A stretch of DNA of 64,000 bases, from assembly GCF_034314085.1 (NCBI RefSeq), contig NZ_JAVIWI010000001.1, forward strand, positions 248,001-312,000. Reading direction: 5' to 3'. The stretch is from Undibacterium sp. 5I1 (GTDB lineage: Bacteria > Pseudomonadota > Gammaproteobacteria > Burkholderiales > Burkholderiaceae_D). The notes beneath the pieces are model-generated. The model was not told the origin of the DNA. It worked only from the letters and a program-made list of their open reading frames with translations, and made no database searches. Both the position numbers and the translations under genes were made by a program. This document shows, piece by piece, positions 18,698-28,305 of the stretch (the stretch's first letter is position 1; each line of letters begins with the position of its first letter).

Positions 18698-21600
18698 GTG
18701 ACCTTATCAGCCAAAGTGACATTGCAGGCGCATCTCAAAAAAACTTGGCAAGGGCGTATCGGTAAAATCATCATCAGTCTGGTGGGCTTGCTAGCACTGA
18801 TCATCTTGTTGAGTTGGCTGCTGCTACCGGTTTATGCAAAGCGAGTCGCGGTCGAGCAAGTTCAGCAGCAGTTAGGTCGCAAGCTAGCGATTGGCGAGAT
18901 TCGTTTCTCCCCCTTTACTCTCGCGCTCACGGCTAACGATATCAGCTTGTACGAGCCAGATCAGCGCAGCCCGGCACTGTCTTTAAAAACTCTGGTACTT
19001 AATCTCTCATTGAGTTCTGCCTGGCATCGGGCTTTGGTGATCGATGAGGTCAGACTAACCGCACCGCAAGTCCATGTAGTACGCACCAGCGCGGATGCTT
19101 ATGGTCGCTATAATTTTTCTGACATCCTCGATAAACTGGCGGCGCAACCCAAAAGCGATGCGCCTTTTCGTTTTTCTCTGGCGAACTTGCAATTGCAAAA
19201 TGGCAGTATTGTTTTTGACGATAAAGTACTGGGGAAGCACATAAAAATAGACGAGCTGCAAATTGCAGTACCGTTTTTATCCAACTTCCCAAAAGAAGTA
19301 AATAGCTTCATACAGCCGATGTTGTCCGCCAAAATCAATGGCACACCATTCGATTTAAAGGCGCGTAGTAAGCCGTTTGTGGATAGCTTGGACACGACTT
19401 TAGCGATTGATATTGATCGCCTGAATGTACCTGCCTATGTTGCTTATATTCCAGTCCCTTTGCCATTAAAAATACAAAGCGCGCAATTATCTACCAAGCT
19501 GGATCTGACTTTTAGCCGTAAGAAAAACCAAGCAGAGTTGCTGTTATCTGGTCAGCTGCAATTGCATAAAATAGACCTCAGAGATAATGCCGATACCCCG
19601 TTGTTGCTGACCGATGTGATTACGGCGCAGATCAAACAAATTAATCTGATTAGCGGTGCAGCGAGCTTAGATCAGTTAAGCATAGAGGCACCAGAAGTTT
19701 GGCTGGATCTAGACAAAAAAGGCCAGCTCAACTGGGCCAAACTGAGTAGTCCCGCTCTTACTCCAACCCCCGCTACGGATCAGGCAAAGTCTACGCTGGC
19801 AAGTGATCCGATAAAAAATTCTGCTCCAGTTGTTAATGCCGTTAACTCCGCTAACGCTGCTAATACGATTACCGCGGTCACATCAGATTCCAAGAGTAAA
19901 GCAATCATTGCCTTAAATTCTATTGTGCTCAGCAAAGGGCAAATCCATTTTAGTGACGCCTTGCATTCGTCACCAGTTACACCAATTAATTTAAAAGATA
20001 TCGCCCTCAATATTAAACAATTGAGTACCGATGTTGCGGCCAAGCCAGCCAGCGTTTTAATCAGTATCGCTACCGAGCAAGATGCACAAAGTAAATTTGA
20101 AGGGCAATTCAGCGTCGCCAGCGGGATGGTGGATGGCAATGTGAGTCTGAACGGTTTGTCACTGGCTACTTATCAGCCATTGTTTAATCCTGTATTAGCT
20201 GCCACGCTGGCAGGCAAGTTAGCGGCGCAGTCGCATATCCATAGCCAGGACGGGCAAGTAAAAATAGCAGATTTAAATTTGCAATTAGCAGATTTTTCCA
20301 TCCAGTCAAAAGCGAAAACTGAGGGCGGTATTGCAATCAAATCTTTAGCACTGAGCAAGCTAGAACTTGATACTGCGACCAAGGTAGTTAACGCGAGTAG
20401 TTTAGAAATGACAGGTCTGCAAGCCGATGTCCAAAAAGATCAGACCGCAACATTAAATCTGCAAAAATTTTTGATAGCGCGGAATGGACAAAGTGAGCAG
20501 AGTGCAAAACATCAAGCTACTCAAGATAAAGTTAGTATCAATGTAGAAGCAGTAAAGTTGGCTGGTGCTGCCAAGTTTAACAACGCTAGCGCCAGCAATC
20601 CCGCCACTGTTCCAGAATCGAATGCATGGCGCGTCAATCTGCACAATTTTTCTGTCAACGATAGTAGTGTGCGCTTTGATGATCAGTCGCTTTATCCTAG
20701 TGTGAACGTGACGCTGGATGGCATCAGTCTGGTCGCTAGTAATCTCAGCAGTAATCTATTGGACGGTTCAGTCGTGGACAACGCCTTCCAGACGGCGAGC
20801 TTTAAATTAAAAACGACGATTAATCGCAAAGGTAAATTAAGCCTGAGCGCCGATGCCAGTGCTGGCTTAAAAAATATCACGGCATTAATTGATGCCCAGA
20901 CCTTGCCAGTTGCTGCTCTATACCCTTACTTTGCGCGCGAGTTAAATGTCACTTTAAGTCGTGGTGACGCCAGCGCTAAAGGCAAGCTAGTGATCCTGAG
21001 TGACAAAGGACAAGCACCAAAAATAAGTTATGACGGTAATTTAAAATTCAGTGATTTCCATATGCTGGAAAGTGGTGCCAGCGACGATTTTTTAGAATGG
21101 AAATCAATCGACCTGGACGGTATTAACGCAAAATTAGGTGGTAATAAACCTACGATATTGTTGAGGAAATTGAGCTTGACGGATTTTTATGCCAGGGTAG
21201 TTTTGTCTGATAAAGGCAAACTGAATCTGCAAAATATTACCGTCAACAAATCTGCTGACGGCACAACGGATGCGAACAAGATTGTCGAAATCAAGAAGGC
21301 AGATGTCAATTCAACTGACACGGCAAATTCAGTCAACTCTGCTGACGCTGCCACCACCTCCGCTACCTCCGGTACCGTATCTATCGTACCTGCCGCGTCA
21401 GTCTCGGCGACCACGCCAGTCATCGTTTCTACACCGATAGCACCGCCAGTCAAGCAAACTAATCCGCTAGTGATCCGGATTAGTCAAACCGTCCTGCGCG
21501 GCGGCAATGTCAACTTCACAGATAATTTTGTCCGTCCCAATTACAGCGCTAATTTAACTGGCGTTAGTGGCACGATAGGTGCGATTGCGTCTGACAGCAC

Positions 21601-22657
21601 GCAGCCCGCCACAATTGAGTTGAATGGCAAGATTGATAATGATGCGCCGTTAGTGATTTCTGGCACGCTCAATCCTTTATCCTCACCGATTTTTTTGGAT
21701 ATTAAAGGCAGCGCCAACGGGATGGAGCTGACGCGCCTGACACCCTATGCTGCAAAATATGCAGGTTACGCAATTGATAAAGGCAAGTTGTCGGTGCAGG
21801 TGTCGTATCGGGTAGAGAATCAGCAATTGCAAGCGCAAAACGACGTGCGTTTAGATCAGCTCACTTTTGGCGAAAGAATTGATAGTCCCAATGCCACGCG
21901 CTTGCCGGTACAACTGGCACTGGCCTTGTTGCGTGATAACGATGGAAAAATTGCGATCAATTTACCAATCTCTGGCTCTTTATCTGATCCGCAATTTTCA
22001 GTCGGCGGGATTATTTGGAAAGTCTTCGTCAACTTAATTACCAAGGCAGTGACATCTCCGTTTGCCTTGTTGGGGCAGGCGTTTGGTGGCGGAGAGGAAT
22101 TATCCTATGCCGAGTTTACGCCGGGGCTGGCGATCTTGACACCGGACACCAGCGCTAAGTTGGACAACCTAGCCAAAGCGCTCAGCAACCGCACCAGTTT
22201 GCGTATGGATATTCTTGGTAGAGCCGATACGCAAACCGATACAGAGGGCTTGCGCCGCGCCAGTCTGGAGAAAAAAATCAAGCAAGCAAAACTCGCTAGC
22301 TTGCAAAAGAAAAATCCTCAATTGAGTCTGGAGCAAATCAGTTTGGATGAAGGTGATAAAAAAACTTATATCGAAGACGTTTATAAAGCTGAAAAATTTA
22401 GCAAGCCGCGTAATGTGATCGGCATTGCCAAAACTTTGCCACCAGAAGAGGCCGAGCGTTTGATCCTTGCTAACACGCCGGTCACACCTGAAAATCTGCG
22501 TCAGTTAGCCCAACGCAGAGCCGATGTGGTAAGGGATTATTTGGAGCAAACAGGCGGTATTGCCAAAGAGCGACTGTTTTTGATTGCGCCAAAATTGACG
22601 GCAGATGGGATTAAAGATAAAGGTCTGCCAAATCGGGTAGATTTTTCTGTTAAATAG
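18698..22657 (+). CDS. giant DUF748 (AsmA-like) envelope protein
   Basis: A 1319-residue protein beginning at a GTG with AAAGGAA before it. One N-terminal membrane helix (about 26-48) is followed by a long beta-rich periplasmic region with AsmA-like repeats such as IGEIRFSPFTLALTANDISL and the C-terminal DUF748 stretch (PVQLALALLRDNDGKIAINL). Two Ser/Ala/Thr/Asn-rich linkers lie at about residues 365-405 and 865-925. The tail (LRMDILGRADTQTDTEGLRR) looks OmpA-like in rhythm, without clear peptidoglycan-binding residues. AsmA-like proteins are linked to lipid transport across the envelope; the role here is inferred. It begins 34 bp after hutI but is probably functionally unrelated. Confidence 0.85.
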   Translation: MTLSAKVTLQAHLKKTWQGRIGKIIISLVGLLALIILLSWLLLPVYAKRVAVEQVQQQLGRKLAIGEIRFSPFTLALTANDISLYEPDQRSPALSLKTLVLNLSLSSAWHRALVIDEVRLTAPQVHVVRTSADAYGRYNFSDILDKLAAQPKSDAPFRFSLANLQLQNGSIVFDDKVLGKHIKIDELQIAVPFLSNFPKEVNSFIQPMLSAKINGTPFDLKARSKPFVDSLDTTLAIDIDRLNVPAYVAYIPVPLPLKIQSAQLSTKLDLTFSRKKNQAELLLSGQLQLHKIDLRDNADTPLLLTDVITAQIKQINLISGAASLDQLSIEAPEVWLDLDKKGQLNWAKLSSPALTPTPATDQAKSTLASDPIKNSAPVVNAVNSANAANTITAVTSDSKSKAIIALNSIVLSKGQIHFSDALHSSPVTPINLKDIALNIKQLSTDVAAKPASVLISIATEQDAQSKFEGQFSVASGMVDGNVSLNGLSLATYQPLFNPVLAATLAGKLAAQSHIHSQDGQVKIADLNLQLADFSIQSKAKTEGGIAIKSLALSKLELDTATKVVNASSLEMTGLQADVQKDQTATLNLQKFLIARNGQSEQSAKHQATQDKVSINVEAVKLAGAAKFNNASASNPATVPESNAWRVNLHNFSVNDSSVRFDDQSLYPSVNVTLDGISLVASNLSSNLLDGSVVDNAFQTASFKLKTTINRKGKLSLSADASAGLKNITALIDAQTLPVAALYPYFARELNVTLSRGDASAKGKLVILSDKGQAPKISYDGNLKFSDFHMLESGASDDFLEWKSIDLDGINAKLGGNKPTILLRKLSLTDFYARVVLSDKGKLNLQNITVNKSADGTTDANKIVEIKKADVNSTDTANSVNSADAATTSATSGTVSIVPAASVSATTPVIVSTPIAPPVKQTNPLVIRISQTVLRGGNVNFTDNFVRPNYSANLTGVSGTIGAIASDSTQPATIELNGKIDNDAPLVISGTLNPLSSPIFLDIKGSANGMELTRLTPYAAKYAGYAIDKGKLSVQVSYRVENQQLQAQNDVRLDQLTFGERIDSPNATRLPVQLALALLRDNDGKIAINLPISGSLSDPQFSVGGIIWKVFVNLITKAVTSPFALLGQAFGGGEELSYAEFTPGLAILTPDTSAKLDNLAKALSNRTSLRMDILGRADTQTDTEGLRRASLEKKIKQAKLASLQKKNPQLSLEQISLDEGDKKTYIEDVYKAEKFSKPRNVIGIAKTLPPEEAERLILANTPVTPENLRQLAQRRADVVRDYLEQTGGIAKERLFLIAPKLTADGIKDKGLPNRVDFSVK

Positions 22658-22773
22658 CAGTACCTTCTTCTTATTGCGGATAAGTGAGAGTAAGACGGTG
22701 AACTGAATACGGCGTTTAAACAGTACGGCTTTTGTACGGCAAATAGTTTATGTGGTCGCCAATATAATAACTT

Positions 22774-22853
22774 ATACTCCCACTGGGTATATTTTATTGT
22801 CCATATAATTGTTGCTCAATAAGGCGATTTTATTAAAAATCAGGGGGAGTATA
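22774..22853 (+). repeat. 80-bp dispersed element, copy R3
   Basis: ATACTCCC start with GTAT 13 nt later (17-nt unit), ATTGTCCA with a partly degraded partner arm (TTGCTCAAT), AAGGCGATTTT, and GGGGGAGTAT end. The full terminal inverted repeat ATACTCCC/GGGAGTAT is present. It lies 116 bp after the DUF748 stop, same orientation. Confidence 0.87.
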
Positions 22854-22955
22854 TGAATTTAATCTTAATCGCTGATTGTTAATCGTAATGCCCTGATCGC
22901 ACCAAACCCATTGTGACCAAGCGCAGTGCTGGATCTTTAATCAGAACGGAGCACT

Positions 22956-25517
22956 ATGTTAGAAGCTACGCTAGCAGCGGATGAAGAGCAGCGCCTTGCG
23001 GATCTACACTCGTTAGAAGTATTAGACACGCCTGCAGAAGAGCGGTTTGATCGTATTACCCGAATAACTCAGTGTCATTTTGATGCGCCGATTGTGCTGA
23101 TTTCTCTGGTCGATTATCAGCGGCAATGGTTTAAGTCGTCGCAAGGACTGGACGCTACAGAGACCCCGCGCAATATCTCTTTTTGCGGGCATGCTATTTT
23201 GCAAGAGTCAGTTTTTGTGGTCGAAAACGCCTTGCTAGATCCGCGCTTTGCCGATAATCCTTTAGTCACTGGCGAGCCGCATATCCGTTTTTATGCGGGG
23301 ATGCCAATTAAAGGGCCGGGTGGACATAAGATTGGGACACTCTGTGTGATTGATCGCCAGGCACGTCAACTTGGTACTAGCGATAAGCAGATGTTGAAAG
23401 ACTTAGCCGCGATGGTCGAGTCGGAGATGAACGCGCTGGATCTAGCCCAGCTAAAACGACAACAAGATCATGAGTTCAGCTTATTGCAGTCGGTGATGGA
23501 CAGCATGAGTTCTACCTTGTCGGTGCGTGATAATCATGGGCGCTATTTATTCGTCAATAAAGAGTATGAACTGGTTCATCAACGTTTAGGCAAAGATTTA
23601 ATCGGCAAGACTGTGTTTGATTTATTCCCGACTGATGCGGCCAAGATTAGCCACAACGCAGATCGTAAAGTGATCGAATCGGGTAGCGTTCTGGAGTCGC
23701 AATCCGTCGTCGCGCAAGAAGATGGCGAGCATATTTATCAGATAATTCGCACCCCTTTGTACCGCAGCAGCGGTGAGATTTATGGCGTCTGCGTGATTGG
23801 CATTGATATCAGTCAACGTCTGGCGTCCGAGCAAAAAATGAGGGTAGGTGAAGACCTTTTATTATCAGTGATGAATAGCACCAGTTCTCTGATTGCGGTA
23901 CGTGATCTGAACAGTCGTTACTTGTTTGTGAACCGGAAATACGAAGAGCTGATCAAAATGTCTGGCATCGATATTTTGGGAAAAACGATGGAAGATATTT
24001 ATCCTTCTGAGTTCGCCAAAAAAGCGCGGGAAGAGGATTTGTTGGTGTTCCAGAGTGCAGAGTCGCTGGCGATAGATAGTATTTTTCCTTCATCCGATGG
24101 AGATGTCCATTTCCATTCAGTACGCTCACCTTTGCTTGATCGTGACGGCAAAATATATGGTTTGTGCATAGTCGCGTCCGACATTACTCAAGCCCGGCGC
24201 AATGAGCAAGCATTAATAGAAAATCAAAGCTTATTAGAGTCACTGAATCTGCGTTTAAGCAATGCCAGCGCCTTGCATAATGCGATTTTGGATGTGGCTA
24301 ACTTCTCGATTATTGCCACCGACACGGAAGGCACTATTCAGATGTTTAGTGCCGGTGCGGAGAAAATATTAGGCTATTCCGCAGAGGAGGTGGTTGGCAT
24401 TCATAGTCCGGCAATCTTCCATGATATGAATGAGATCATCGCCAAAGCGGCGCAGTCTAGCCTGGAATTAAATCAAACCATCGCCCCAGGCTTTGAGGCA
24501 TTTGCAGCGAAGGTCAGACAAGGTGGTTACGATCATCAGGAGTGGACGTATATCCGCAAAGATGGGTCACGTTTGCCCGTCATGTTATCGCTTGCAGCAC
24601 TTTTTGGCGACCAAAATAGTGACGCTAACATCAACCCAAACATTACCTCAAACGTCAACTCATACCAAAACCTGAGCCTAAGTGAGCATCAAAATAAGCA
24701 TCAAAATAAACAAGATACGATCGTTGGTTTTTTAGGGATTGCCTACGATCTGTCTGAGCAAAAACGGATGGATAAAATGAAGAACGAATTCATTTCCACC
24801 GTATCGCATGAGTTGCGGACACCGCTGACTTCTATTCGTGGGTCGCTTGGCTTGCTGTCTTCTGGCAAATTGATGGAAATATCGCCCCGCGCACATGACT
24901 TGTTTGAGATTGCTAAAAATAATTGTGAGCGATTGGTAAGGCTGATCAACGATATTCTCGACATTGCTAAAATGGAATCTGGGAATATGACATTTGATCT
25001 GCGTCCGCATGTCATGCAAGAACTGGTCGCCAACGCCATTGCAGCAACCCAGGCCTATGCCGAGTTGTATCAGGTAAAGTTAGAGTTGCAGTCTGAGCAG
25101 ACGCCCATGACAGTGCTGGTTGATGCCGACAGACTATTGCAAGTGATGATCAATTTGTTATCTAATGCCTGTAAATTCTCTCCTAAAGGTGGCGTCGTAA
25201 CGATACGCTTGCAGGCGTTATTGGCGGATTCTGTCGACCCAACTATCCCAGCCAATCCAGCGAGCCTGAGGTTATCGGTAATAGATAACGGTAAAGGCGT
25301 GCCAGAGGCATTTAAGGGACATATTTTTGAAAAGTTTGCCCAAGCAGATTCTTCAAATACCAGGCAAAAAGGCGGTACAGGTTTGGGCTTAAGTATTTGT
25401 AAAACGATTATCGAAGCTCATCAGGGACGGATTGATTTTTATAGCAAGCCGAATGAGCCAACTGAGTTTTTCTTTGAATTACCTGTTATTCAATCAATTG
25501 CATTAAGCCTTACTTAG
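22956..25517 (+). CDS. GAF-PAS-PAS-PAS sensor histidine kinase
   Basis: Soluble kinase of 853 residues without membrane helices. Order: GAF (about 15-165, with FYAGMPIKGPGGHKIGTLCV), PAS (175-295), PAS (305-420), PAS (440-600), HisKA with H at about 618 in TVSHELRTPLTSIRG, and an HATPase domain ending with KGGTGLGLSICKTIIEAHQG. The two middle PAS domains are near-duplicates (MDSMSSTLSVRDNHGRYLFV and MNSTSSLIAVRDLNSRYLFV). The third carries an Asn/Gln-rich insertion with an HQNKHQNK duplication. The single-domain receiver and the GGDEF protein downstream are the likely partners. Confidence 0.92.
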   Translation: MLEATLAADEEQRLADLHSLEVLDTPAEERFDRITRITQCHFDAPIVLISLVDYQRQWFKSSQGLDATETPRNISFCGHAILQESVFVVENALLDPRFADNPLVTGEPHIRFYAGMPIKGPGGHKIGTLCVIDRQARQLGTSDKQMLKDLAAMVESEMNALDLAQLKRQQDHEFSLLQSVMDSMSSTLSVRDNHGRYLFVNKEYELVHQRLGKDLIGKTVFDLFPTDAAKISHNADRKVIESGSVLESQSVVAQEDGEHIYQIIRTPLYRSSGEIYGVCVIGIDISQRLASEQKMRVGEDLLLSVMNSTSSLIAVRDLNSRYLFVNRKYEELIKMSGIDILGKTMEDIYPSEFAKKAREEDLLVFQSAESLAIDSIFPSSDGDVHFHSVRSPLLDRDGKIYGLCIVASDITQARRNEQALIENQSLLESLNLRLSNASALHNAILDVANFSIIATDTEGTIQMFSAGAEKILGYSAEEVVGIHSPAIFHDMNEIIAKAAQSSLELNQTIAPGFEAFAAKVRQGGYDHQEWTYIRKDGSRLPVMLSLAALFGDQNSDANINPNITSNVNSYQNLSLSEHQNKHQNKQDTIVGFLGIAYDLSEQKRMDKMKNEFISTVSHELRTPLTSIRGSLGLLSSGKLMEISPRAHDLFEIAKNNCERLVRLINDILDIAKMESGNMTFDLRPHVMQELVANAIAATQAYAELYQVKLELQSEQTPMTVLVDADRLLQVMINLLSNACKFSPKGGVVTIRLQALLADSVDPTIPANPASLRLSVIDNGKGVPEAFKGHIFEKFAQADSSNTRQKGGTGLGLSICKTIIEAHQGRIDFYSKPNEPTEFFFELPVIQSIALSLT

Positions 25518-25525
25518 GCTTGGCC

Positions 25526-25575
25526 AGTTGCATTCAGTTGCAATAAGTTGTATTAAGTTGCCTTGAGTTACATTC
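25526..25575. repeat. 10-bp tandem repeat, five units
   Basis: Five head-to-tail units beginning agttg or agtta (agttgcattc, agttgcaata, agttgtatta, agttgccttg, agttacattc). They start 9 bp after the kinase stop. The 10-bp period is close to one helical turn. Confidence 0.85.
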
Positions 25576-25765
25576 AGGCGTTTCGGCAACGCAACTCTTG
25601 AGCAATTTTTATAATACTTCTGGTAAGCTTGGATTAAATAGAATTGCTATTTTTAGCCTTGCGCCGCTATGGATGAAAAGCGACATACGCAGTAGGATTT
25701 TTAGTCAGAACTTTAATTTCATGGTGGTAACGATTTTTTCGCTATAAAAAGCAAAAGGAATTGCG

Positions 25766-26176
25766 ATGAGTGAAAAACCTCTGAATAAAATACTGTACGT
25801 CGAGGACGACCAGGACATCCAAACGGTAGCCCAAATCGCGCTGGAAGTTGTCGGTAGCTTTAGCCTGATTACTTGCAGCTCCGGCAGCGCAGCGTTGCAG
25901 GCAATAGAGACGGGCGCTATACCAGACTTGCTGTTGCTTGACGTAATGATGCCAAGTATGGATGGACCAACCACATTGGCCGAATTACGTAAGCTTGCTT
26001 CTACCTCCCAGACACCGGTTATTTTTATGACGGCCAAAGTGCAAACGGTTGAGCTTGATTACTATAAATCTTTAGGCGCTATCGGCGTCATTGCCAAACC
26101 TTTTGATCCTATGGAATTATCGGAGCAAGTGCGCGCTCTGTGGAATAATTCAAACAGTGGTGGCAAAGGAAATTAA
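25766..26176 (+). CDS. single-domain response regulator (CheY-like)
   Basis: A stand-alone receiver of 136 residues. It has acidic residues in LYVEDDQD, phosphoacceptor Asp in LLLLDVMMPSMDG, Thr in IFMTAKVQ and Lys in VIAKPFDPMEL, so all catalytic positions are present. It lacks an output domain and would pass phosphate between the kinase upstream and the Hpt protein downstream. Its TAA stop is immediately followed by the ATG of that next gene, so the two are surely co-translated. AAAGGAA precedes the ATG. Confidence 0.92.
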   Translation: MSEKPLNKILYVEDDQDIQTVAQIALEVVGSFSLITCSSGSAALQAIETGAIPDLLLLDVMMPSMDGPTTLAELRKLASTSQTPVIFMTAKVQTVELDYYKSLGAIGVIAKPFDPMELSEQVRALWNNSNSGGKGN

Positions 26177-27829
26177 ATGGCAGAAAAAAATGATAGTCTC
26201 CAGGAAAAACTGCGAGCACTAGAAAATCTGTTTTTAGAAAAATTGCCTTTGAAGATGCAAGAGATGGAGGAAGCACTCGCCCATTTTTTAGCAACGCCAG
26301 AAGATAAAGAGGTGCTGACGGTATTGCACCGGCTGCTGCACACCATGGCAGGGTCGGCCGGTACCTTCGGCTTTGCCGAAATGGGTTTGCAAGCACGTGA
26401 ATTTGAAATGCGACTTAAGCCGCTGTTTGCAGAGGGTGTCTGGTCACAGGAAGATTTAGATACCTATGCCTCTGAACTAAGAGAGTATTTTGTTACTGCT
26501 CTGCTTAATGCCAAAAGTAAAGGCGCTACGGTACAAGTTGTTGATTATTTGGAAAAAAATAGCGACAAAGATGGCTCTCGTCTGATTTATCTGGTCGATG
26601 ATGACAATGAAATTACCCAATCTATTTTGGTTCAGCTAGAACAATTTGGGTACGAGGTGGTACTCATAGACCAGCTAAAATCGCTGGCGGTATCCATCGC
26701 CACCAGGCGACCCGACATCGTGGTCATCGAACTTGGCTCTGAAGATGGAAAAACCGCCGGTGCAGAAGAAATCGTCCGCATCAAACGTCTTGGCCGTTTA
26801 AGTATTCCTACCATCTTTGTATCTCAATCCAGTAGTTTTGAAAACCGCCTGCAAGCCGTGCGCGCCGGCGGTGATGGTTACTTCACTAAGCCCGTCGATA
26901 TCGTCGCCCTGAGCGAAAGAATCGATGCTTTGGTCGGACGCGAAGAGCCCAAAGGCTACCGCGTACTGATTATTGATGATGATGTTGTTACTGCCGAGTA
27001 TTACAGTGCAGTTTTGCGCAATGCCGGGATGAGCGTGCGCTTGCTTAACGACCCTAGCCAGATTTTGGGCGTGATGACGGATTTCAGACCAGAGCTATTA
27101 TTGCTGGATGTATACATGCCACTTTGCAGCGGTGTGGAATTATCCAAAATGATACGGCAAGATAATTCTTATTTGGATATTCCCATCGTTTTTCTGTCCA
27201 GCGAAAACGACATGGGTAAACAATTAGATGCGGTACAGGCAGGTGCGGATGATTTCCTCACTAAGCCGATTACGCCAGAATTTTTAGTCTCCGCTTTATC
27301 TAGCCGGGCAGAGCGGTATCGCCTGTTACGCGCTCTGATTATGCGTGACGGCTTGACGGGTTTGTACAACCATACTGCCATCAAAGAAGAGCTGGGTGCA
27401 GAGATTTCCATCGCCAGCCGTAACCGCGCGCCACTGGCTTTGGCAATGATCGATCTGGATAATTTTAAACACGTCAACGACACCTACGGCCATCCGGTAG
27501 GCGATCAGGTGCTGCGTACTTTGTCGCGCCTGTTGCGGCAGCGCTTGCGTCGTAGCGATATTGTCGGGCGTTATGGTGGGGAGGAGTTCGTCATCATTTT
27601 CCCGGGCACCAGCGCAATCGTCGCCCGCCGGGTATTGGATCAAATTAGGATTGCTTTTGGCAAAATTGACCAGCATGCAGAGCAAGGTGATTTCGCAGTT
27701 ACGTTCTCAGCGGGTGTGGCTGATCTGGAATTAACCACGGATGCTGATGAGTTGTTTGATGTGGCTGATGCGGCGTTGTATCGGGCTAAGCAGGGTGGGC
27801 GGAATCAGATTGAGTTGGCGAAAATTTAA
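26177..27829 (+). CDS. Hpt-REC-REC-GGDEF diguanylate cyclase
   Basis: The 550-residue protein has an Hpt domain with phosphorylatable H55 (LLHTMAGSAGTFG), then a first receiver (about 135-255), a second receiver (about 263-380) and a C-terminal GGDEF domain (about 390-548). The first receiver appears non-canonical because the phosphoacceptor position reads VVIELGSEDG (Glu for Asp). The second is intact (LLLLDVYMPLCSG). The cyclase has an active GGEEF motif, and an RRSD inhibitory I-site five residues before it, so product inhibition by c-di-GMP is expected. It is probably the output of the upstream kinase and receiver. Confidence 0.92.
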   Translation: MAEKNDSLQEKLRALENLFLEKLPLKMQEMEEALAHFLATPEDKEVLTVLHRLLHTMAGSAGTFGFAEMGLQAREFEMRLKPLFAEGVWSQEDLDTYASELREYFVTALLNAKSKGATVQVVDYLEKNSDKDGSRLIYLVDDDNEITQSILVQLEQFGYEVVLIDQLKSLAVSIATRRPDIVVIELGSEDGKTAGAEEIVRIKRLGRLSIPTIFVSQSSSFENRLQAVRAGGDGYFTKPVDIVALSERIDALVGREEPKGYRVLIIDDDVVTAEYYSAVLRNAGMSVRLLNDPSQILGVMTDFRPELLLLDVYMPLCSGVELSKMIRQDNSYLDIPIVFLSSENDMGKQLDAVQAGADDFLTKPITPEFLVSALSSRAERYRLLRALIMRDGLTGLYNHTAIKEELGAEISIASRNRAPLALAMIDLDNFKHVNDTYGHPVGDQVLRTLSRLLRQRLRRSDIVGRYGGEEFVIIFPGTSAIVARRVLDQIRIAFGKIDQHAEQGDFAVTFSAGVADLELTTDADELFDVADAALYRAKQGGRNQIELAKI

Positions 27830-27923
27830 TTTTTTGACGTAGTCTGAGAGTATCTGGTATTAGGCAGTCATGCCTACACCGTTCATTTGAGATTGCAGGC
27901 CGGTGGTAGACCGGCGGCTACTC

Positions 27924-28084
27924 ACTTTTCTTGCTTCGCCAAGAAAAGTAAGCAAAAGAAGGCGACCTCGAAGTCGCTGCCCCTTCGGGGTTCCCGTTTG
28001 TAGAAGACAAAAATGGGAAAAGTTCGAAACTCGCTTAGCTCAGACAACGAACCTTTCTTATCCATTTTTGCCTTCTACAAACGG
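27924..28084. repeat. composite inverted-repeat block, Burkholderiales-type dispersed sequence
   Basis: It starts with a perfect 10-bp hairpin (ACTTTTCTTG/CAAGAAAAGT, 27924-27949), then a CCCC-TTC-GGGG mini-hairpin. Inverted arms follow at 27994-28016 and 28062-28084 that match at 22 of 23 positions (CCGTTTGTAGAAG... and its complement). From general recollection, similar wording (cttttcttgcttcgccaagaaaagtaagc) recurs in many betaproteobacterial intergenic regions; a database search would confirm this. Confidence 0.7.
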
Positions 28085-28121
28085 CAGCGCCAAAGCGGAA
28101 CTTCAAGCCAAAATCAATAGC

Positions 28122-28247
28122 AAATTCAAATTCAAATTCAAATTCAAATTCAAATTCAAATTCAAATTCAAATTCAAATTCAAATTCAAATTCAAATTCA
28201 AATTCAAATTCAAATTCAAATTCAAATTCAAATTCAAATTCAAATTC
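28122..28247. repeat. microsatellite, (AAATTC) x 21
   Basis: Exactly 126 bp of uninterrupted AAATTC hexamers, with no substitution among the 21 units. Such purity implies recent expansion by slippage. It lies in the long intergenic space between the GGDEF gene and parC, so copy-number change would not break a gene. Confidence 0.98.
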
Positions 28248-28281
28248 CCTCGTTGTCCCCAATCTAAAGCCTTTCAAGCGT

Positions 28282-28305
28282 CCCTCTCCTGCATGCGGGA
28301 GAGGG
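28282..28305. repeat. CCCTCTC/GAGAGGG REP-like hairpin
   Basis: A perfect 7-bp stem with a 10-nt loop, followed by the phrase atcgagggtgaggg. It is the same type as the hairpin at 14963. Confidence 0.6.
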
